From positions 1 to 64,000 of the forward strand of contig JAFSTE010000003.1 in the NCBI GenBank assembly GCA_017450645.1: DNA of 64,000 nt. The letters are read 5' to 3'. Made by a program: the position numbers and the translations under genes. Below are positions 28,873-38,286 of the stretch, one piece after another. Source of the DNA: Eubacterium sp. GTDB taxonomy: Bacteria; Bacillota; Clostridia; Oscillospirales; Acutalibacteraceae. The notes under the pieces are model-generated. The model worked only from the letters and a program-made list of their open reading frames with translations, was not told where the DNA came from and searched no databases. Position 1 is the stretch's first letter; each line of letters starts with the position of its first letter.

Positions 28873-30717
28873 ATGGAATTTACTACTCAGTGGCGCCTTT
28901 TGGGCGACCATTTTTGCGGACACTATGCTAACGGACTAACTATGTCAAACGGCGAAAGCGTGCGCGGTATGAAAAAGCTAAGCGAAGATGACGGATGTAC
29001 CGTCTTTGAGGGCAAGCGCGGACATAAAATAAAATGTCTGCACGAATTTAAAAACGGCGTTTATACCTGCCGCAGCGTGTTTGAAAATACTACCGACGAA
29101 ACGGCTCGGCTTGAGCTTTTGTCGTCGTTTGCGATTAACGGTATCAAGGCGGATAAAATCCACAGAGCGACTTCGTTCTGGAGCGCGGAGGGTAAGCTCC
29201 TTTCGCAGACTCTTACCGAGCTTAATATGGAGCCGTCGTGGTCGCATAACGGCATAAGGGTTGAAAAGTTCGGCCAGCTCGGCTCAATGCCCGTTCGCAA
29301 GTGGTTCCCGTTTTTAGTCCTCGAGGACAGCGAAAAGGGCGAATTCTTAGGCGTTCAGCTCTATTGCGCGTCAAGCTGGCAGATTGAAGTAATGGTAAAG
29401 ACCGACACCGTTTATATCCAGGGCGGACTCGCGGACAGAGATTTCGGCTCGTGGTTTAAGGATATTAAAGCGGGCGAAAGCTTTGAAACTCCTAAGGCGG
29501 TGGTCGCAACGGGCAGCTCCATCTACGAGGTGTGCGACAAACTCGTTAAGGCGCAAAATCCGCGTATCTCAAAGCACGACCGGGATTTACCCGTAATCTT
29601 TAACGAATACTGCACAACCTGGGGCAACCCGACTATCGAGAATATTAAAAAAACCGCCGAGCGTCTTGAGGGCTCGGGCGTAAAATATCTTGTAATCGAC
29701 TCGGGCTGGTACAAAACCGAGGAGTGCCGCGACTGGTACTCGGGTACGGGCCACTGGATACCGAGTAAGGAGCTTTTCCCTAACGGCATTAAAGAGGTTG
29801 CCGACATCATTAAATCCCATGGGCTTATCCCCGGACTCTGGTACGAGTTCGAGTGCCTCGGCGACAAGAGCGAGGGCTACTATATGACCGACCATCTCCT
29901 GACGCGCGACGGATACCCCGTTACCACTCAGGGCAGGCGCTTTTGGGATATGCGCGATAAGTGGGTGTGGAGCTTTCTCGACGAGAGGGTGATTAACCTG
30001 CTTCGCGATGCGGGCTTCGGCTACATTAAGGTGGATTATAACGACACTATAGGACTCGGCGTGGACGGCGCGGAGAGCATCGGCGAGGGCTTGCGCCAGA
30101 CGGTCGAAAAGAGCAGGGAGTATTTTCTCCATATGGGTGACGAAATAGAGGATTTGGTTATCGAAAACTGCTCGAGCGGCGGTCACAGACTCGAGCCGTC
30201 ATTTATGGAAACCTCGTCAATGGCGAGCTTTTCGGACGCGCACGAATGTAACTGTATACCGATTATTGCGGCTAATATGCATAGGGTTATCCGACCCGAG
30301 CAGAGCCAGATTTGGGCAGTGCTAAGGGCTGACGCTTCGACAGAGCGTATTAACTACCTTTTGACCGCTTCGTTCCTCGGCAGACTCTGCCTTTCGGGCG
30401 AAATATTTGACCTTAGCGAAAAGCACTGGAATTTAGCCCTTGACAGCGTAAAATTTTATAGTAAAATAAAGCATATAATTAAGGACGGATTTACCGAGCT
30501 AATCGAATGTACGGCAAAGGATTATTCAAAGCCCGAGGGCTATCAGGTCGTACTTCGTACGCTTAAGGACGAGGCGCTTTTGATTGTACATACTTTTGAA
30601 AACGCGTCGGCACCCGACTTAACTGACATACTCTCTGAGTATGAAATAAAAGACAGCTTCGGCTCCGAGCTTAACGGCGAATTCAGGGGCAGGGCGTACT
30701 TACTTCAAAGGAGATAG
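28873..30717 (+). CDS. Alpha-galactosidase, GH36
   Basis: A 614-residue retaining alpha-galactosidase. The N-terminal beta-supersandwich spans ~1-235, the barrel begins near NEYCTTWGNPT, the nucleophile is D388 (YIKVDYND) and the acid/base is D455 (FSDAHE); ENCSSGGHR is the usual preceding motif. It is smaller than raffinose-type ~720-residue GH36 proteins. No signal peptide. The GH29 gene starts 2 bases after its stop, so the pair removes galactose and fucose from the same imported glycan. The adjacent mannanase suggests galactomannan as one source. Confidence 0.9.
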   Translation: MEFTTQWRLLGDHFCGHYANGLTMSNGESVRGMKKLSEDDGCTVFEGKRGHKIKCLHEFKNGVYTCRSVFENTTDETARLELLSSFAINGIKADKIHRATSFWSAEGKLLSQTLTELNMEPSWSHNGIRVEKFGQLGSMPVRKWFPFLVLEDSEKGEFLGVQLYCASSWQIEVMVKTDTVYIQGGLADRDFGSWFKDIKAGESFETPKAVVATGSSIYEVCDKLVKAQNPRISKHDRDLPVIFNEYCTTWGNPTIENIKKTAERLEGSGVKYLVIDSGWYKTEECRDWYSGTGHWIPSKELFPNGIKEVADIIKSHGLIPGLWYEFECLGDKSEGYYMTDHLLTRDGYPVTTQGRRFWDMRDKWVWSFLDERVINLLRDAGFGYIKVDYNDTIGLGVDGAESIGEGLRQTVEKSREYFLHMGDEIEDLVIENCSSGGHRLEPSFMETSSMASFSDAHECNCIPIIAANMHRVIRPEQSQIWAVLRADASTERINYLLTASFLGRLCLSGEIFDLSEKHWNLALDSVKFYSKIKHIIKDGFTELIECTAKDYSKPEGYQVVLRTLKDEALLIVHTFENASAPDLTDILSEYEIKDSFGSELNGEFRGRAYLLQRR

Positions 30718-30719
30718 TT

Positions 30720-32198
30720 ATGACTCAGCAAGAATACTTACAGCAAATTGACTCCGTTATCGAAAACGGAAAGTACAAAGCATCCTGGCAGTCACTCTCG
30801 CACCATAAAACACCGTCTTGGTACTATCGCGACAAGTTCGGTATTTTCATTCACTGGGGTATCTACAGCGTTCCCGCTTTCGGTAACGAGTGGTACTCGC
30901 GTAATATGTATAATAAGGATGTTCGCGAATTCGAGCATCATATAAAGACCTACGGACCGCAGAGCGAGTTCGGCTATAAGGATTTTATCCCCGATTTCAA
31001 GGGCGAAAAGTTCAACGCCAACGAGTGGGCTGACCTTTTTGAAAAGGCGGGCGCTAAGTTCGTTATGCCCGTTTGTGAGCACCACGACGGCTTTGCTATG
31101 TACGACACCGAGTTTAATAAGTGGAATGCTAAAAATATGGGTCCGCACAGAGATGTCATCGGCGAAATCAAAGAGGCGTGCGAAAAGAGGGGACTTACCT
31201 TCTGCGGCTCTACGCACAGGGCTGAGCATTACTTCTTTATGAACCTCGGACGCACCTTTGACAGCGATGTTAACGACGACACCTACAGGGATTTTTACGG
31301 TCCTGCATACATTACCAAGGATTACGACGGCAAGCATATGACCCTCGCAACCGAGGACACCTATGCCGAGGGCGCAAGCGAGGAGTGGCTCAACGACTGG
31401 CTTGTTCGCACCTGCGAGCTTATCGACAAGTATCAGCCGAGCATCCTCTATTTTGACTGGTGGATTCATAACCACACCTTTAAGCCCTATCTTAAAAAGC
31501 TTGCTGCGTACTACTACAACAGAGCCGAGGAGTGGGGCAAAGAGGTTACCATTAACTACAAGCACCAGGCGTTTGCACCGACGGTTGCAACCTTTGATGT
31601 AGAGCGCGGCGCGCTTACCGATATTTCGCCCGTACCGTGGCAGACCGATACCGCAATCGGTAAAAACTCATGGGGCTACACCGCTGATAACGAGTTTAAA
31701 AACTCGCGCCAGATTATTATGGACCTTATTGATATCGTAAGCAAAAACGGTATGCTCCTTCTTAATGTCGGACCGCGCGCGGACGGCACAATTACCGAGG
31801 AGGAAACCGCGGTACTGCTCGACATCGGCGAGTGGCTTAAGAAAAACGGCGAGGGTATTTACGGTACAACCTTCTGGAAGAAGTTCGGCGAAGGCGAGGT
31901 TAATAACGAGGGCGGCTTCTTTAAGGACGGCGACGAAAAGAAGTACACCGCTAACGACTTCAGGTTTACATACAAAAACGCGTATGTCTATGCCTTCCAG
32001 ATGCGCCCCGACGGCAAAGATGTTAAGATTAAGTCGTTTAAAAAGCGCGAGGTGCACGACTTCCTCGTGAACTCCGTAACGCTGCTTGAAACGGGCGAGG
32101 AGTGCGAGTTTGAAAGACTTGAGGACGGTATGGTAATTAAGGCGACGCCCGCCTTTAATTCCGACAAGCCGCTTTGCTTCAAAATCGAAATAGACTAA
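30720..32198 (+). CDS. Alpha-L-fucosidase, GH29
   Basis: A 492-residue fucosidase. The N-terminal WYYRDKFGIFIHWGIYSVPAF and CEHHDGFAMYDT segments define GH29; the nucleophile is probably D246 in ILYFDWW, and LLNVGPRADGTI is typical of the barrel end. A C-terminal beta-domain follows from ~390. No signal peptide, so it is cytoplasmic. Ribosome site AAAGGAG lies 7 bases upstream. It ends at a strong terminator. Confidence 0.93.
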   Translation: MTQQEYLQQIDSVIENGKYKASWQSLSHHKTPSWYYRDKFGIFIHWGIYSVPAFGNEWYSRNMYNKDVREFEHHIKTYGPQSEFGYKDFIPDFKGEKFNANEWADLFEKAGAKFVMPVCEHHDGFAMYDTEFNKWNAKNMGPHRDVIGEIKEACEKRGLTFCGSTHRAEHYFFMNLGRTFDSDVNDDTYRDFYGPAYITKDYDGKHMTLATEDTYAEGASEEWLNDWLVRTCELIDKYQPSILYFDWWIHNHTFKPYLKKLAAYYYNRAEEWGKEVTINYKHQAFAPTVATFDVERGALTDISPVPWQTDTAIGKNSWGYTADNEFKNSRQIIMDLIDIVSKNGMLLLNVGPRADGTITEEETAVLLDIGEWLKKNGEGIYGTTFWKKFGEGEVNNEGGFFKDGDEKKYTANDFRFTYKNAYVYAFQMRPDGKDVKIKSFKKREVHDFLVNSVTLLETGEECEFERLEDGMVIKATPAFNSDKPLCFKIEID

Positions 32199-32228
32199 AA
32201 AAAAGCTTCCAAAAGGAAGCTTTTTTTA
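32197..32228 (+). terminator. Terminator of the GH36-GH29 operon
   Basis: AAAAAAGCTTCC / GGAAGCTTTTTTT, a near-perfect stem with an AAAA loop and a 7-T tail. Confidence 0.9.
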
Positions 32229-32261
32229 GTTAAAGCATCAAACTTAACCTTCAACACAAAT

Positions 32262-32582
32262 TTATACAATATATGTTATAACCATCTGCGCTATAAATAC
32301 GCCTGCGGACGCGCCGAGGGCTACTGTCAGCAGCCCCTGCTTAAAGAACGCGAGTACCAGCGCAACTGCCACGCCTGCCGTTGCGGTGATTATATTGCCG
32401 GTTGCGAAGAACACCGCGGGCACCGTCATTACCGTTAATACCGCGTACGGCATATAGTACAAAAACGAAAGGATGTATTTGTTTTCGATTTTCTTTTTTA
32501 TCAGCACGAGCGGGATAGCCCTTATAAGATATGTTACCGCCGCCATTGTCGCGAGATACGGGAGAAATGCAGTAAAATCCAT
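32262..32582 (-). CDS. azlD: AzlD-family branched-chain amino acid exporter subunit
   Basis: A 106-residue protein with three to four membrane spans and the AzlD start pattern (LPYLATMAAVTYLIRAIPL). It pairs with the larger AzlC; together they export branched-chain amino acids or related azaleucine-like compounds. Its start shares a base with the azlC stop, which indicates coupling. Confidence 0.85.
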   Translation of the reverse strand: MDFTAFLPYLATMAAVTYLIRAIPLVLIKKKIENKYILSFLYYMPYAVLTVMTVPAVFFATGNIITATAGVAVALVLAFFKQGLLTVALGASAGVFIAQMVITYIV

Positions 32583-33298
32583 TATGCGCCCTCCTTTTGT
32601 GTATCAACGGGGAACATCAGCGCGCAAAGGGCGCTCGTAACGACCGAACAGATTATAATTACAAAGCCCGTGTGTACATTCGACAAGGCGGGCACGAACT
32701 TAAACGCGCAGCTCATAACTATCGCCATAATTACGCATATCAGCACTTTTTTGTCGTCGCGCGCTGCGGGTACGACAATCGCTATAAACATTCCGTAAAT
32801 CATAACCCCGAGCGCCGAAATAATAATCTCGGGTAGTATGCTGCCCGCTACAGCGCCTATTATCGTGCCGGCGCTCCAGCCGAGCCAGGGCGTTAAAATA
32901 AGCCCGAACATATACTGACGCGACACCTCTTTTTTAGAGGTCGCTACGGCAAAAACCTCGTCCGTGTTGATAAAAGCAATTATAAACCTGTCGAGCAGGG
33001 TTACATTTTTGTCGAGCTTTTGCGAGAGCGAAATGCTCATAAGCGCGTATCTCAGGTTTATTACAAGCTGACTCAGCGCAAGCTCAAACAGCGTGCCGCC
33101 CGAAATTATAATCGGCACCGCCGCAAGCTGACCCGCCGAGGTTACGTTTGTCATGGATATCAACAGCGATTCAAACGCCGTAAGCCCGTTCGACACAGCA
33201 AAAATCCCAAATGCGAACGCTACCGAAAGATAGCCGAGACAAATGGGTATTCCGTCTACTATTCCTTTTAAAAATGTGTTCTCTTTTGCGTTTTTCAT
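32582..33298 (-). CDS. azlC: AzlC-family branched-chain amino acid exporter
   Basis: A 238-residue membrane protein of the AzlC family with about seven spans; DGIPICLGYLSVAFAFGIFAV and the TNVTSAGQLAAVPII and INLRYALMSISLS segments are characteristic. It is expressed from the promoter at 33305-33333 only ~5-10 bases before the ATG, so the leader is very short. Confidence 0.88.
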   Translation of the reverse strand: MKNAKENTFLKGIVDGIPICLGYLSVAFAFGIFAVSNGLTAFESLLISMTNVTSAGQLAAVPIIISGGTLFELALSQLVINLRYALMSISLSQKLDKNVTLLDRFIIAFINTDEVFAVATSKKEVSRQYMFGLILTPWLGWSAGTIIGAVAGSILPEIIISALGVMIYGMFIAIVVPAARDDKKVLICVIMAIVMSCAFKFVPALSNVHTGFVIIICSVVTSALCALMFPVDTQKEGA

Positions 33299-33304
33299 AC
33301 AAGG

Positions 33305-33333
33305 ATAATAGCATAATAAATATGCTTAGTCAA
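33305..33333 (-). promoter_or_regulatory. Promoter of azlCD
   Basis: TTGACT (33328-33333) and TATTAT (33305-33310) on the minus strand, 17-base spacer. The -10 lies only 6 bases before the ATG, implying leaderless or nearly leaderless transcription if this is the promoter used. Confidence 0.5.
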
Positions 33334-33448
33334 TCACAATATATTTGTACAAATAACAAAAAATGTTGAAAAATAATAAAAAGTTCTTTTCTTTTTACCC
33401 GTCTTAATATATTATAGAAATAATTTGTTATAGGAAAAGGAATAATTT

Positions 33449-34804
33449 ATGGAAAAAAGAAGTACATTTTCAGGTAAGTTAGGCTTCGTACTTGCAGCGG
33501 CAGGCTCGGCTGTAGGTCTCGGCAATCTCTGGCGATTTCCGTACCTTGCCGCAAAGTACGGCGGCGGAATGTTTTTGCTCGTTTATATCGTGCTTGCGAT
33601 TACATTCGGCTTTGTTTTAATGGTAACGGAAATTGCAATCGGACGAAAAACGCAGCTAAGCCCGCTTAAAGCTTTCGGCGCGCTGAGTAAAAAATGGAGC
33701 TGGCTCGGTAAGCTCGCGACCATTGTCCCCGTGCTGATATTCCCGTACTACTGCCTAATCGGCGGCTGGGTTACAAAATATGCATGGGTTATGGTCTCGG
33801 GCAAGGCGCAGGCAGCGGCGCAGGATTCGTTTTTCGGCGAATATATCTCCGCAACGGTTGACCCGATAGTATGGTTTGCAATCTTTATTATCGCCACTAC
33901 GCTTGTTATTCTGTTCGGCGTAAATAAGGGTATCGAAAAGCTTAGTAAGGTGCTTATGCCCGCGCTGATTGTTATAACCGTTGTGCTGTCCGTTTATGTT
34001 CTTACCCGCCCCGGCGCAATGGCCGGTGTAAAGTATTACCTATTGCCAAATGTTAAGGACTTAAGCGTTAAAACCTTCCTAGCAGCGCTCGGCCAGCTGT
34101 TTTACTCGATGTCGCTTGCTATGGGTATTATGATAACCTACGGCTCGTATTTCTCGAAAGACGAGCATATCGAAAAGGCTGCAAGACATATCGAGGTGTT
34201 CGATACGCTTATCGCATTCCTTGCAGGACTTATGATTATCCCTGCGGTGTTCGCGTTCTCAGGCGGCGATAAGGAAGCGCTCGGCACAGGCCCGTCGCTT
34301 ATGTTCGTAACGCTGCCTAAGGTGTTCGCAAGTATGAAGGGCGGCACTGTTATCGGCGCACTGTTCTTTATCCTCGTGCTGTTTGCCGCTATTACAAGCT
34401 CGGTCTCTATTATGGAGGCTATCGTGTCGGGATTACTTGACCACTTTAAAAATATGAAGCGTCCTACCGCTACTATTATTGTTGCGGTTTACGGTATCGT
34501 AATCGGCGTAATTTGTTCGTTCGGCTTCGGTATCTGGAGCGACTTTACAATCTTCGGCTTCAGCATTCTCGACTTCCTTGATTTCGTATCAAACAGCGTT
34601 CTGCTGCCGCTTGTAGGTATGCTGACCTGTATCCTTGTAGGCTTTGTAATTAAGCCCGACGCTGTTATCAGCGAGGTTGAGCTTAACGGCGAGTTTAAAA
34701 TGAAACACTTTTATGTCGCTATGGTTAAATGGATTGCACCGATATTCATTTTTGCAATTTTAGTTTCGAGCATCCTCCAGGGCGTCGGAATACTGAACAT
34801 ATAA
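33449..34804 (+). CDS. Sodium-dependent amino acid transporter (NSS/SNF family)
   Basis: A 451-residue transporter with about eleven spans. The first span carries the NSS motif GLGNLWRFPYLAAKYGGGMF that forms sodium and substrate sites. Bacterial members (LeuT, TnaT, MhsT) import hydrophobic or aromatic amino acids with Na+. The specific substrate is not predictable. It is monocistronic, with AAAAGGA upstream and a terminator at 34808. Confidence 0.9.
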   Translation: MEKRSTFSGKLGFVLAAAGSAVGLGNLWRFPYLAAKYGGGMFLLVYIVLAITFGFVLMVTEIAIGRKTQLSPLKAFGALSKKWSWLGKLATIVPVLIFPYYCLIGGWVTKYAWVMVSGKAQAAAQDSFFGEYISATVDPIVWFAIFIIATTLVILFGVNKGIEKLSKVLMPALIVITVVLSVYVLTRPGAMAGVKYYLLPNVKDLSVKTFLAALGQLFYSMSLAMGIMITYGSYFSKDEHIEKAARHIEVFDTLIAFLAGLMIIPAVFAFSGGDKEALGTGPSLMFVTLPKVFASMKGGTVIGALFFILVLFAAITSSVSIMEAIVSGLLDHFKNMKRPTATIIVAVYGIVIGVICSFGFGIWSDFTIFGFSILDFLDFVSNSVLLPLVGMLTCILVGFVIKPDAVISEVELNGEFKMKHFYVAMVKWIAPIFIFAILVSSILQGVGILNI

Positions 34805-34807
34805 AAA

Positions 34808-34845
34808 CTAAAACCACCGCGGGATAACCCAACGGTGGTTTTTAT
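34808..34845. terminator. Terminator between converging genes
   Basis: AAACCACCG / CGGTGGTTT stem with a T-run after it on the plus strand and an A-rich flank that would serve the opposing gene. Confidence 0.8.
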
Positions 34846-34852
34846 ATTATAA

Positions 34853-35422
34853 CTATTTTGCCCTTATATCTATGTCGATATAGTCGTAATTGCTCGCCAT
34901 TGACAGATTGATTTTGAGCTCGTCGGTTTCAAATCTGCAGGTCGTCACAACCCCGCCGAGCGACTCAACATACGGGTTTTCATCCTCGAACAAAGGCTCG
35001 CCGTATATCTTGATAAGCTCGTCCCTGCATTCGTGAAAGCTGATTTCGTGGCAGTGGATGTATGCGCCCGACGCTATCTGCGGAGTGCCCGTTGTAAACA
35101 TAAGCTGGGCGTGCGCGTCGTAACCGAAAAGCTTTCCGCTGTAGCGTATTTCCCTTGAAAAGTCGGCGTTAAGCTCGGCTTCGTTAACGCCTATCAGGTC
35201 AGGCGTTTTGTTAACATAGCCTGCGAGCGCTAAAATGTTGTCGATATACTGCGTGGCTGAGTCACGATACAGCTCGACTTGCTCGTCGTCCTGCTCGTCC
35301 GTTTCCTCTTTGGGAGCTTGCGCCTCTTCCTGCTTTTTACGCATACCTATCAGCATACACACAAGCACCGTAACTAACGCTATAATTACGCACATTATTA
35401 TCATTTTAGTTGTAAGCGACAT
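34853..35422 (-). CDS. Membrane-anchored protein of unknown function
   Basis: A 189-residue protein. One N-terminal span (residues ~6-27) is followed by an acidic linker (~30-50) and a ~140-residue extracellular domain without recognised motif; its CHEISFHEC segment (two Cys, two His) near residue 127 could bind metal. No homologue is recognised by eye. It is monocistronic. Confidence 0.65.
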   Translation of the reverse strand: MSLTTKMIIMCVIIALVTVLVCMLIGMRKKQEEAQAPKEETDEQDDEQVELYRDSATQYIDNILALAGYVNKTPDLIGVNEAELNADFSREIRYSGKLFGYDAHAQLMFTTGTPQIASGAYIHCHEISFHECRDELIKIYGEPLFEDENPYVESLGGVVTTCRFETDELKINLSMASNYDYIDIDIRAK

Positions 35423-35545
35423 ATTATCACCCCTATCGAATTTATAAAATTATAACATATTATATACATTTTGCCAAGTGAATAAAATATTTACATCTAT
35501 TCTTTGCTGTGATATAATGTTAAAAATGCTATTCAGGGTGATTAT

Positions 35546-36097
35546 ATGGATAATAAACCGTATAGGCTCGGCTTGCTTGTAGGGCGCTTTCAGACGCTGC
35601 ACAAGGGGCACGAGGATATGATTGACACCGCCTGCGTGCTCTGCGACAGGGTGGTTATTATGGTCGGCTCCGCGCAGGAGGAGAACACTAATAAAAATCC
35701 GTTCTCTTACGAAATGCGTAAGGAGATTTTGCACACCGCCTTCGGCGATAAAATAGAGGTTTACCCGATGGTCGATATCGGTGTTGGTAATGTCGCAAAA
35801 TGGGGCGAGTATGTTATAAAATGCGTTGTTGACAGCTGCGGTGAAATGCCCGACTTGCTCGTAAGCGGTAAAGAGGAGCGCAGAATAGACTGGTTCGACG
35901 GCGTTAACATTAAAATCTCCGAGCTTTATATCCCTAAAACTATTGATATTTCCGCAACTCAGATGCGCGAGTTCTTTATTAACGACGACTTCGAGTCATT
36001 TAAAGAATACACTAACGCTAACCTTTGGGATATGTATGACAAAATGCGTAAGATAGTTTTAAGCTCTAAGGATAACCTCGACACCGACAGCGTTTAG
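35546..36097 (+). CDS. Nicotinamide-nucleotide adenylyltransferase-like nucleotidyltransferase
   Basis: A 183-residue HIGH-type nucleotidyltransferase. The N-terminal GLLVGRFQTLHKGHEDMI contains the HxGH motif, and ISATQMREFF is the second nucleotide-binding motif. The GRFQ start and small size match NadM-type NMN adenylyltransferases (NAD synthesis or salvage); other cytidylyl- or adenylyltransferases remain possible. It stands alone, without NAD genes beside it. Confidence 0.75.
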   Translation: MDNKPYRLGLLVGRFQTLHKGHEDMIDTACVLCDRVVIMVGSAQEENTNKNPFSYEMRKEILHTAFGDKIEVYPMVDIGVGNVAKWGEYVIKCVVDSCGEMPDLLVSGKEERRIDWFDGVNIKISELYIPKTIDISATQMREFFINDDFESFKEYTNANLWDMYDKMRKIVLSSKDNLDTDSV

Positions 36098-36136
36098 TAC
36101 ATCGGATAATAATTTAAATTTATGTAAATTTACCCC

Positions 36137-36165
36137 TTGACAACAAGGGGTATCTTTTGTATAAT
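36137..36165 (+). promoter_or_regulatory. Consensus promoter of ylxM-ffh
   Basis: A perfect TTGACA (36137-36142) and TATAAT (36160-36165) with a 17-base spacer; ~60 bases of leader with a GTAAAG/CTTTAC inverted repeat follow. Confidence 0.8.
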
Positions 36166-36223
36166 ATGTTCGCTGTAAAGCAAAACATCTTTACACTGTG
36201 TTTCGCAGAGAGGAGAGGGGAGC

Positions 36224-36589
36224 TTGGCTAAAAATCTTGAAGTGTCGTATCTGCTTGACTTTTACGGCGAGCTGCTGACGCAAAAGCAGCACGACTTTCT
36301 GGTTTATTATTATGACGAGGATTTATCCCTTTCCGAAATTGCAGAAAACGAGGGCATTACCCGTCAGGGCGTGCGCGACGCTATTAAAAGGGCGGAGTCG
36401 CAGCTCTTTGATATGGAGAGTAAGCTCGGTATCGCCGCTAAGTTCAGCGAGCTATCGAAAGGACTTGACGAGATTAAGGACTGCGCTAACGAGATTTACG
36501 AGTATAATCTTAATCACTCGCTCTCGCGCGAGATTAACGATAATACGGCAAAGATTATTTCGCTTGCAGAATACTTGAAGCAACAATAA
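36224..36589 (+). CDS. ylxM: YlxM-type helix-turn-helix protein (SRP operon)
   Basis: A 121-residue protein with a sigma-70-region-4-like helix-turn-helix (LSLSEIAENEGITRQGVRDAIK, read as about residues 33-54). YlxM/P13 proteins precede ffh in many Firmicutes and stimulate the SRP. The start is TTG at 36224 behind GGAGAGGGG. ffh follows 73 bases later, with an element-end fragment and a heptamer array in between. Confidence 0.88.
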   Translation: MAKNLEVSYLLDFYGELLTQKQHDFLVYYYDEDLSLSEIAENEGITRQGVRDAIKRAESQLFDMESKLGIAAKFSELSKGLDEIKDCANEIYEYNLNHSLSREINDNTAKIISLAEYLKQQ

Positions 36590-36600
36590 AATCTGAATTA

Positions 36601-36622
36601 TTGTTTGAGCGAAGCGAGTAAC
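36601..36622 (+). repeat. End fragment of the palindromic element
   Basis: The 22-base sequence TTGTTTGAGCGAAGCGAGTA plus AC is the same end seen in the full elements at 38.1, 55.5 and 57.5 kb. It stands alone here, adjoining a heptamer array. Confidence 0.65.
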
Positions 36623-36624
36623 CG

Positions 36625-36652
36625 AAAGCTTGTAGCTCATAGCTAATAAATA
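36625..36652. repeat. Heptamer tandem array (AAAGCTT/ATAGCTA type)
   Basis: Four diverged 7-bp units, AAAGCTT GTAGCTC ATAGCTA ATAAATA as separate heptamers, between ylxM and ffh. Confidence 0.5.
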
Positions 36653-36662
36653 AGGAATAAAT

Positions 36663-38060
36663 ATGGCTTTTGAAGGATTAAGTGAACGCCTTGAAAACTC
36701 GTTTAAAAAGCTTCGTGCCAAGGGTAAGCTTACCGAGGCTGATGTCAAGGAGGCTATGCGTGAGGTAAGGCTTGCGCTGCTCGAGGCGGATGTTAACTAC
36801 AAGGTATCTAAGGAGTTCACAAAAAAAGTTACTGACAGGGCGATAGGCGCCGACGTTATGGAGTCGCTCACCCCCGGTCAGATGGTAATTAAAATTGTAA
36901 ATGAAGAGCTGACTGAGCTTATGGGCGGCAACGAGGCAAGGCTTGCTATTGCGAACCACCCGCCGACCGTAGTTATGATGTGCGGCTTGCAGGGTAGCGG
37001 TAAAACCACCCATTCGGCAAAGCTCGCATTAAAGCTTAAGGGCGAGGGCCACAGACCGCTTCTCGTTGCCTGCGACGTTTACAGACCCGCTGCAATTAAG
37101 CAGCTTCAGGTTGTCGGCGAGCAGGTTGGCGTTCAGGTGTTCGAAATGGGCACCGAGGACCCGGTTGTTATCGCCGAGGAGGCGGTGAAGTACGCCAAGG
37201 ACCACGGCAACGACTATGTTATTATAGATACCGCCGGTCGTCTTCATATCGACGAAGCGCTTATGGCGGAGCTTACCAATATCAGAGGCAGTGTTCACCC
37301 GCACGAAATCCTGCTTGTAATCGACGCGATGACCGGTCAGGACGCGGTTAATGTTGCAAAGAGCTTTAACGAAACGCTCGGTATCGACGGCGTAATTCTT
37401 ACTAAGCTCGACGGCGACACAAGGGGCGGCGCAGCGCTTTCGGTAAGGGCTGTAACGGGTAAGCCGATTAAGTTTGTCGGCACGGGCGAAAAGCTCGATA
37501 ATCTCGAAACCTTCCACCCCAGCCGTATGGCGTCCCGTATTCTCGGTATGGGCGACGTGCTTTCGTTTATCGAAAAGGCTGAGATGGCGCTCGACGAAAA
37601 GAAAGCCAGCGAGCTTGAAGCTAAGCTTGCTAAAAATAAATTTGACCTCAACGACCTGCTTGACCAGTTTGAGCAGATTGAGCGTATGGGCTCAATTAAG
37701 GATACAATTAAGCTAATCCCCGGTATCGGTAAGCAGATTAAGGACGAGGACATTGACGAAAAGGCGTTTGACCGCTTCAGGGCGATTATCTATTCTATGA
37801 CTCCCGACGAGCGCGCACATCCCGAAATTATTAACCCCTCGCGCAAGCGCAGGATTGCAAAGGGCTGCGGACGAGAGGTAGAGGACGTAAATAAGCTTAT
37901 GTCGCAGTTTAAGCAGATGCAAAAGATGATGAAGCAGTTCGGCGGCAACAAAGGCCCGAAGGTCAGCAAAAAGATGCGTCGTATGATGCAGCAAAACCCT
38001 GAAATGGCAGAAAAAATGATGGGTAATATGAAAGGTCAACAGAATCCGTTTGGATTTTAA
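36663..38060 (+). CDS. ffh: Signal recognition particle protein Ffh
   Basis: A 465-residue SRP54 GTPase. The N domain is residues ~1-90, the G domain follows with GLQGSGKTT, DTAGRLH and TKLDGDTRGG, and the Met-rich M domain binds 4.5S RNA (QFKQMQKMMKQFGG, MMQQNPEMAEKMMGN). It targets nascent membrane proteins to the translocon. It lies in the usual context, with ylxM upstream and rpsP downstream. Confidence 0.97.
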   Translation: MAFEGLSERLENSFKKLRAKGKLTEADVKEAMREVRLALLEADVNYKVSKEFTKKVTDRAIGADVMESLTPGQMVIKIVNEELTELMGGNEARLAIANHPPTVVMMCGLQGSGKTTHSAKLALKLKGEGHRPLLVACDVYRPAAIKQLQVVGEQVGVQVFEMGTEDPVVIAEEAVKYAKDHGNDYVIIDTAGRLHIDEALMAELTNIRGSVHPHEILLVIDAMTGQDAVNVAKSFNETLGIDGVILTKLDGDTRGGAALSVRAVTGKPIKFVGTGEKLDNLETFHPSRMASRILGMGDVLSFIEKAEMALDEKKASELEAKLAKNKFDLNDLLDQFEQIERMGSIKDTIKLIPGIGKQIKDEDIDEKAFDRFRAIIYSMTPDERAHPEIINPSRKRRIAKGCGREVEDVNKLMSQFKQMQKMMKQFGGNKGPKVSKKMRRMMQQNPEMAEKMMGNMKGQQNPFGF

Positions 38061-38093
38061 ATAATAAAAACGAGGCAAAGCCGAGCAACCTAT

Positions 38094-38267
38094 TTGCCTC
38101 CCTTGCTAAAGGGAGGGGGACCGCTTGCGGTGGAGGGATTGTCGTTTGAGATTTGTAATGATATCTTAAATATAATCTAAAACCGTAATGACTACCCCTC
38201 AGTCACTTCGTGACAGCTCCCCTTTGCAGGGGCGCCTATAGAGTTACTCGCTAAGGCTCAAACAATT
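38094..38267 (-). repeat. Palindromic MITE-like element, copy A (inverted)
   Basis: About 174 bases between ffh and rpsP. Read on the minus strand it has the order TTGTTTGAGC... GGCGCCCCTGCAAAGGGG, CTGTCACGAAGTGACTGAGG, a variable ~70-base middle, CCACCGCAAGCGGTCC and CTCCCTTTAGCAAGGGAG. It matches copies B (55.5 kb) and C (57.5 kb) at both ends but differs in the middle. It contains several hairpins and no ORF. It fills the 226-base gap apart from the rpsP ribosome site. Confidence 0.85.
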
Positions 38268-38286
38268 ATATTGGAGGTAATTAAAA

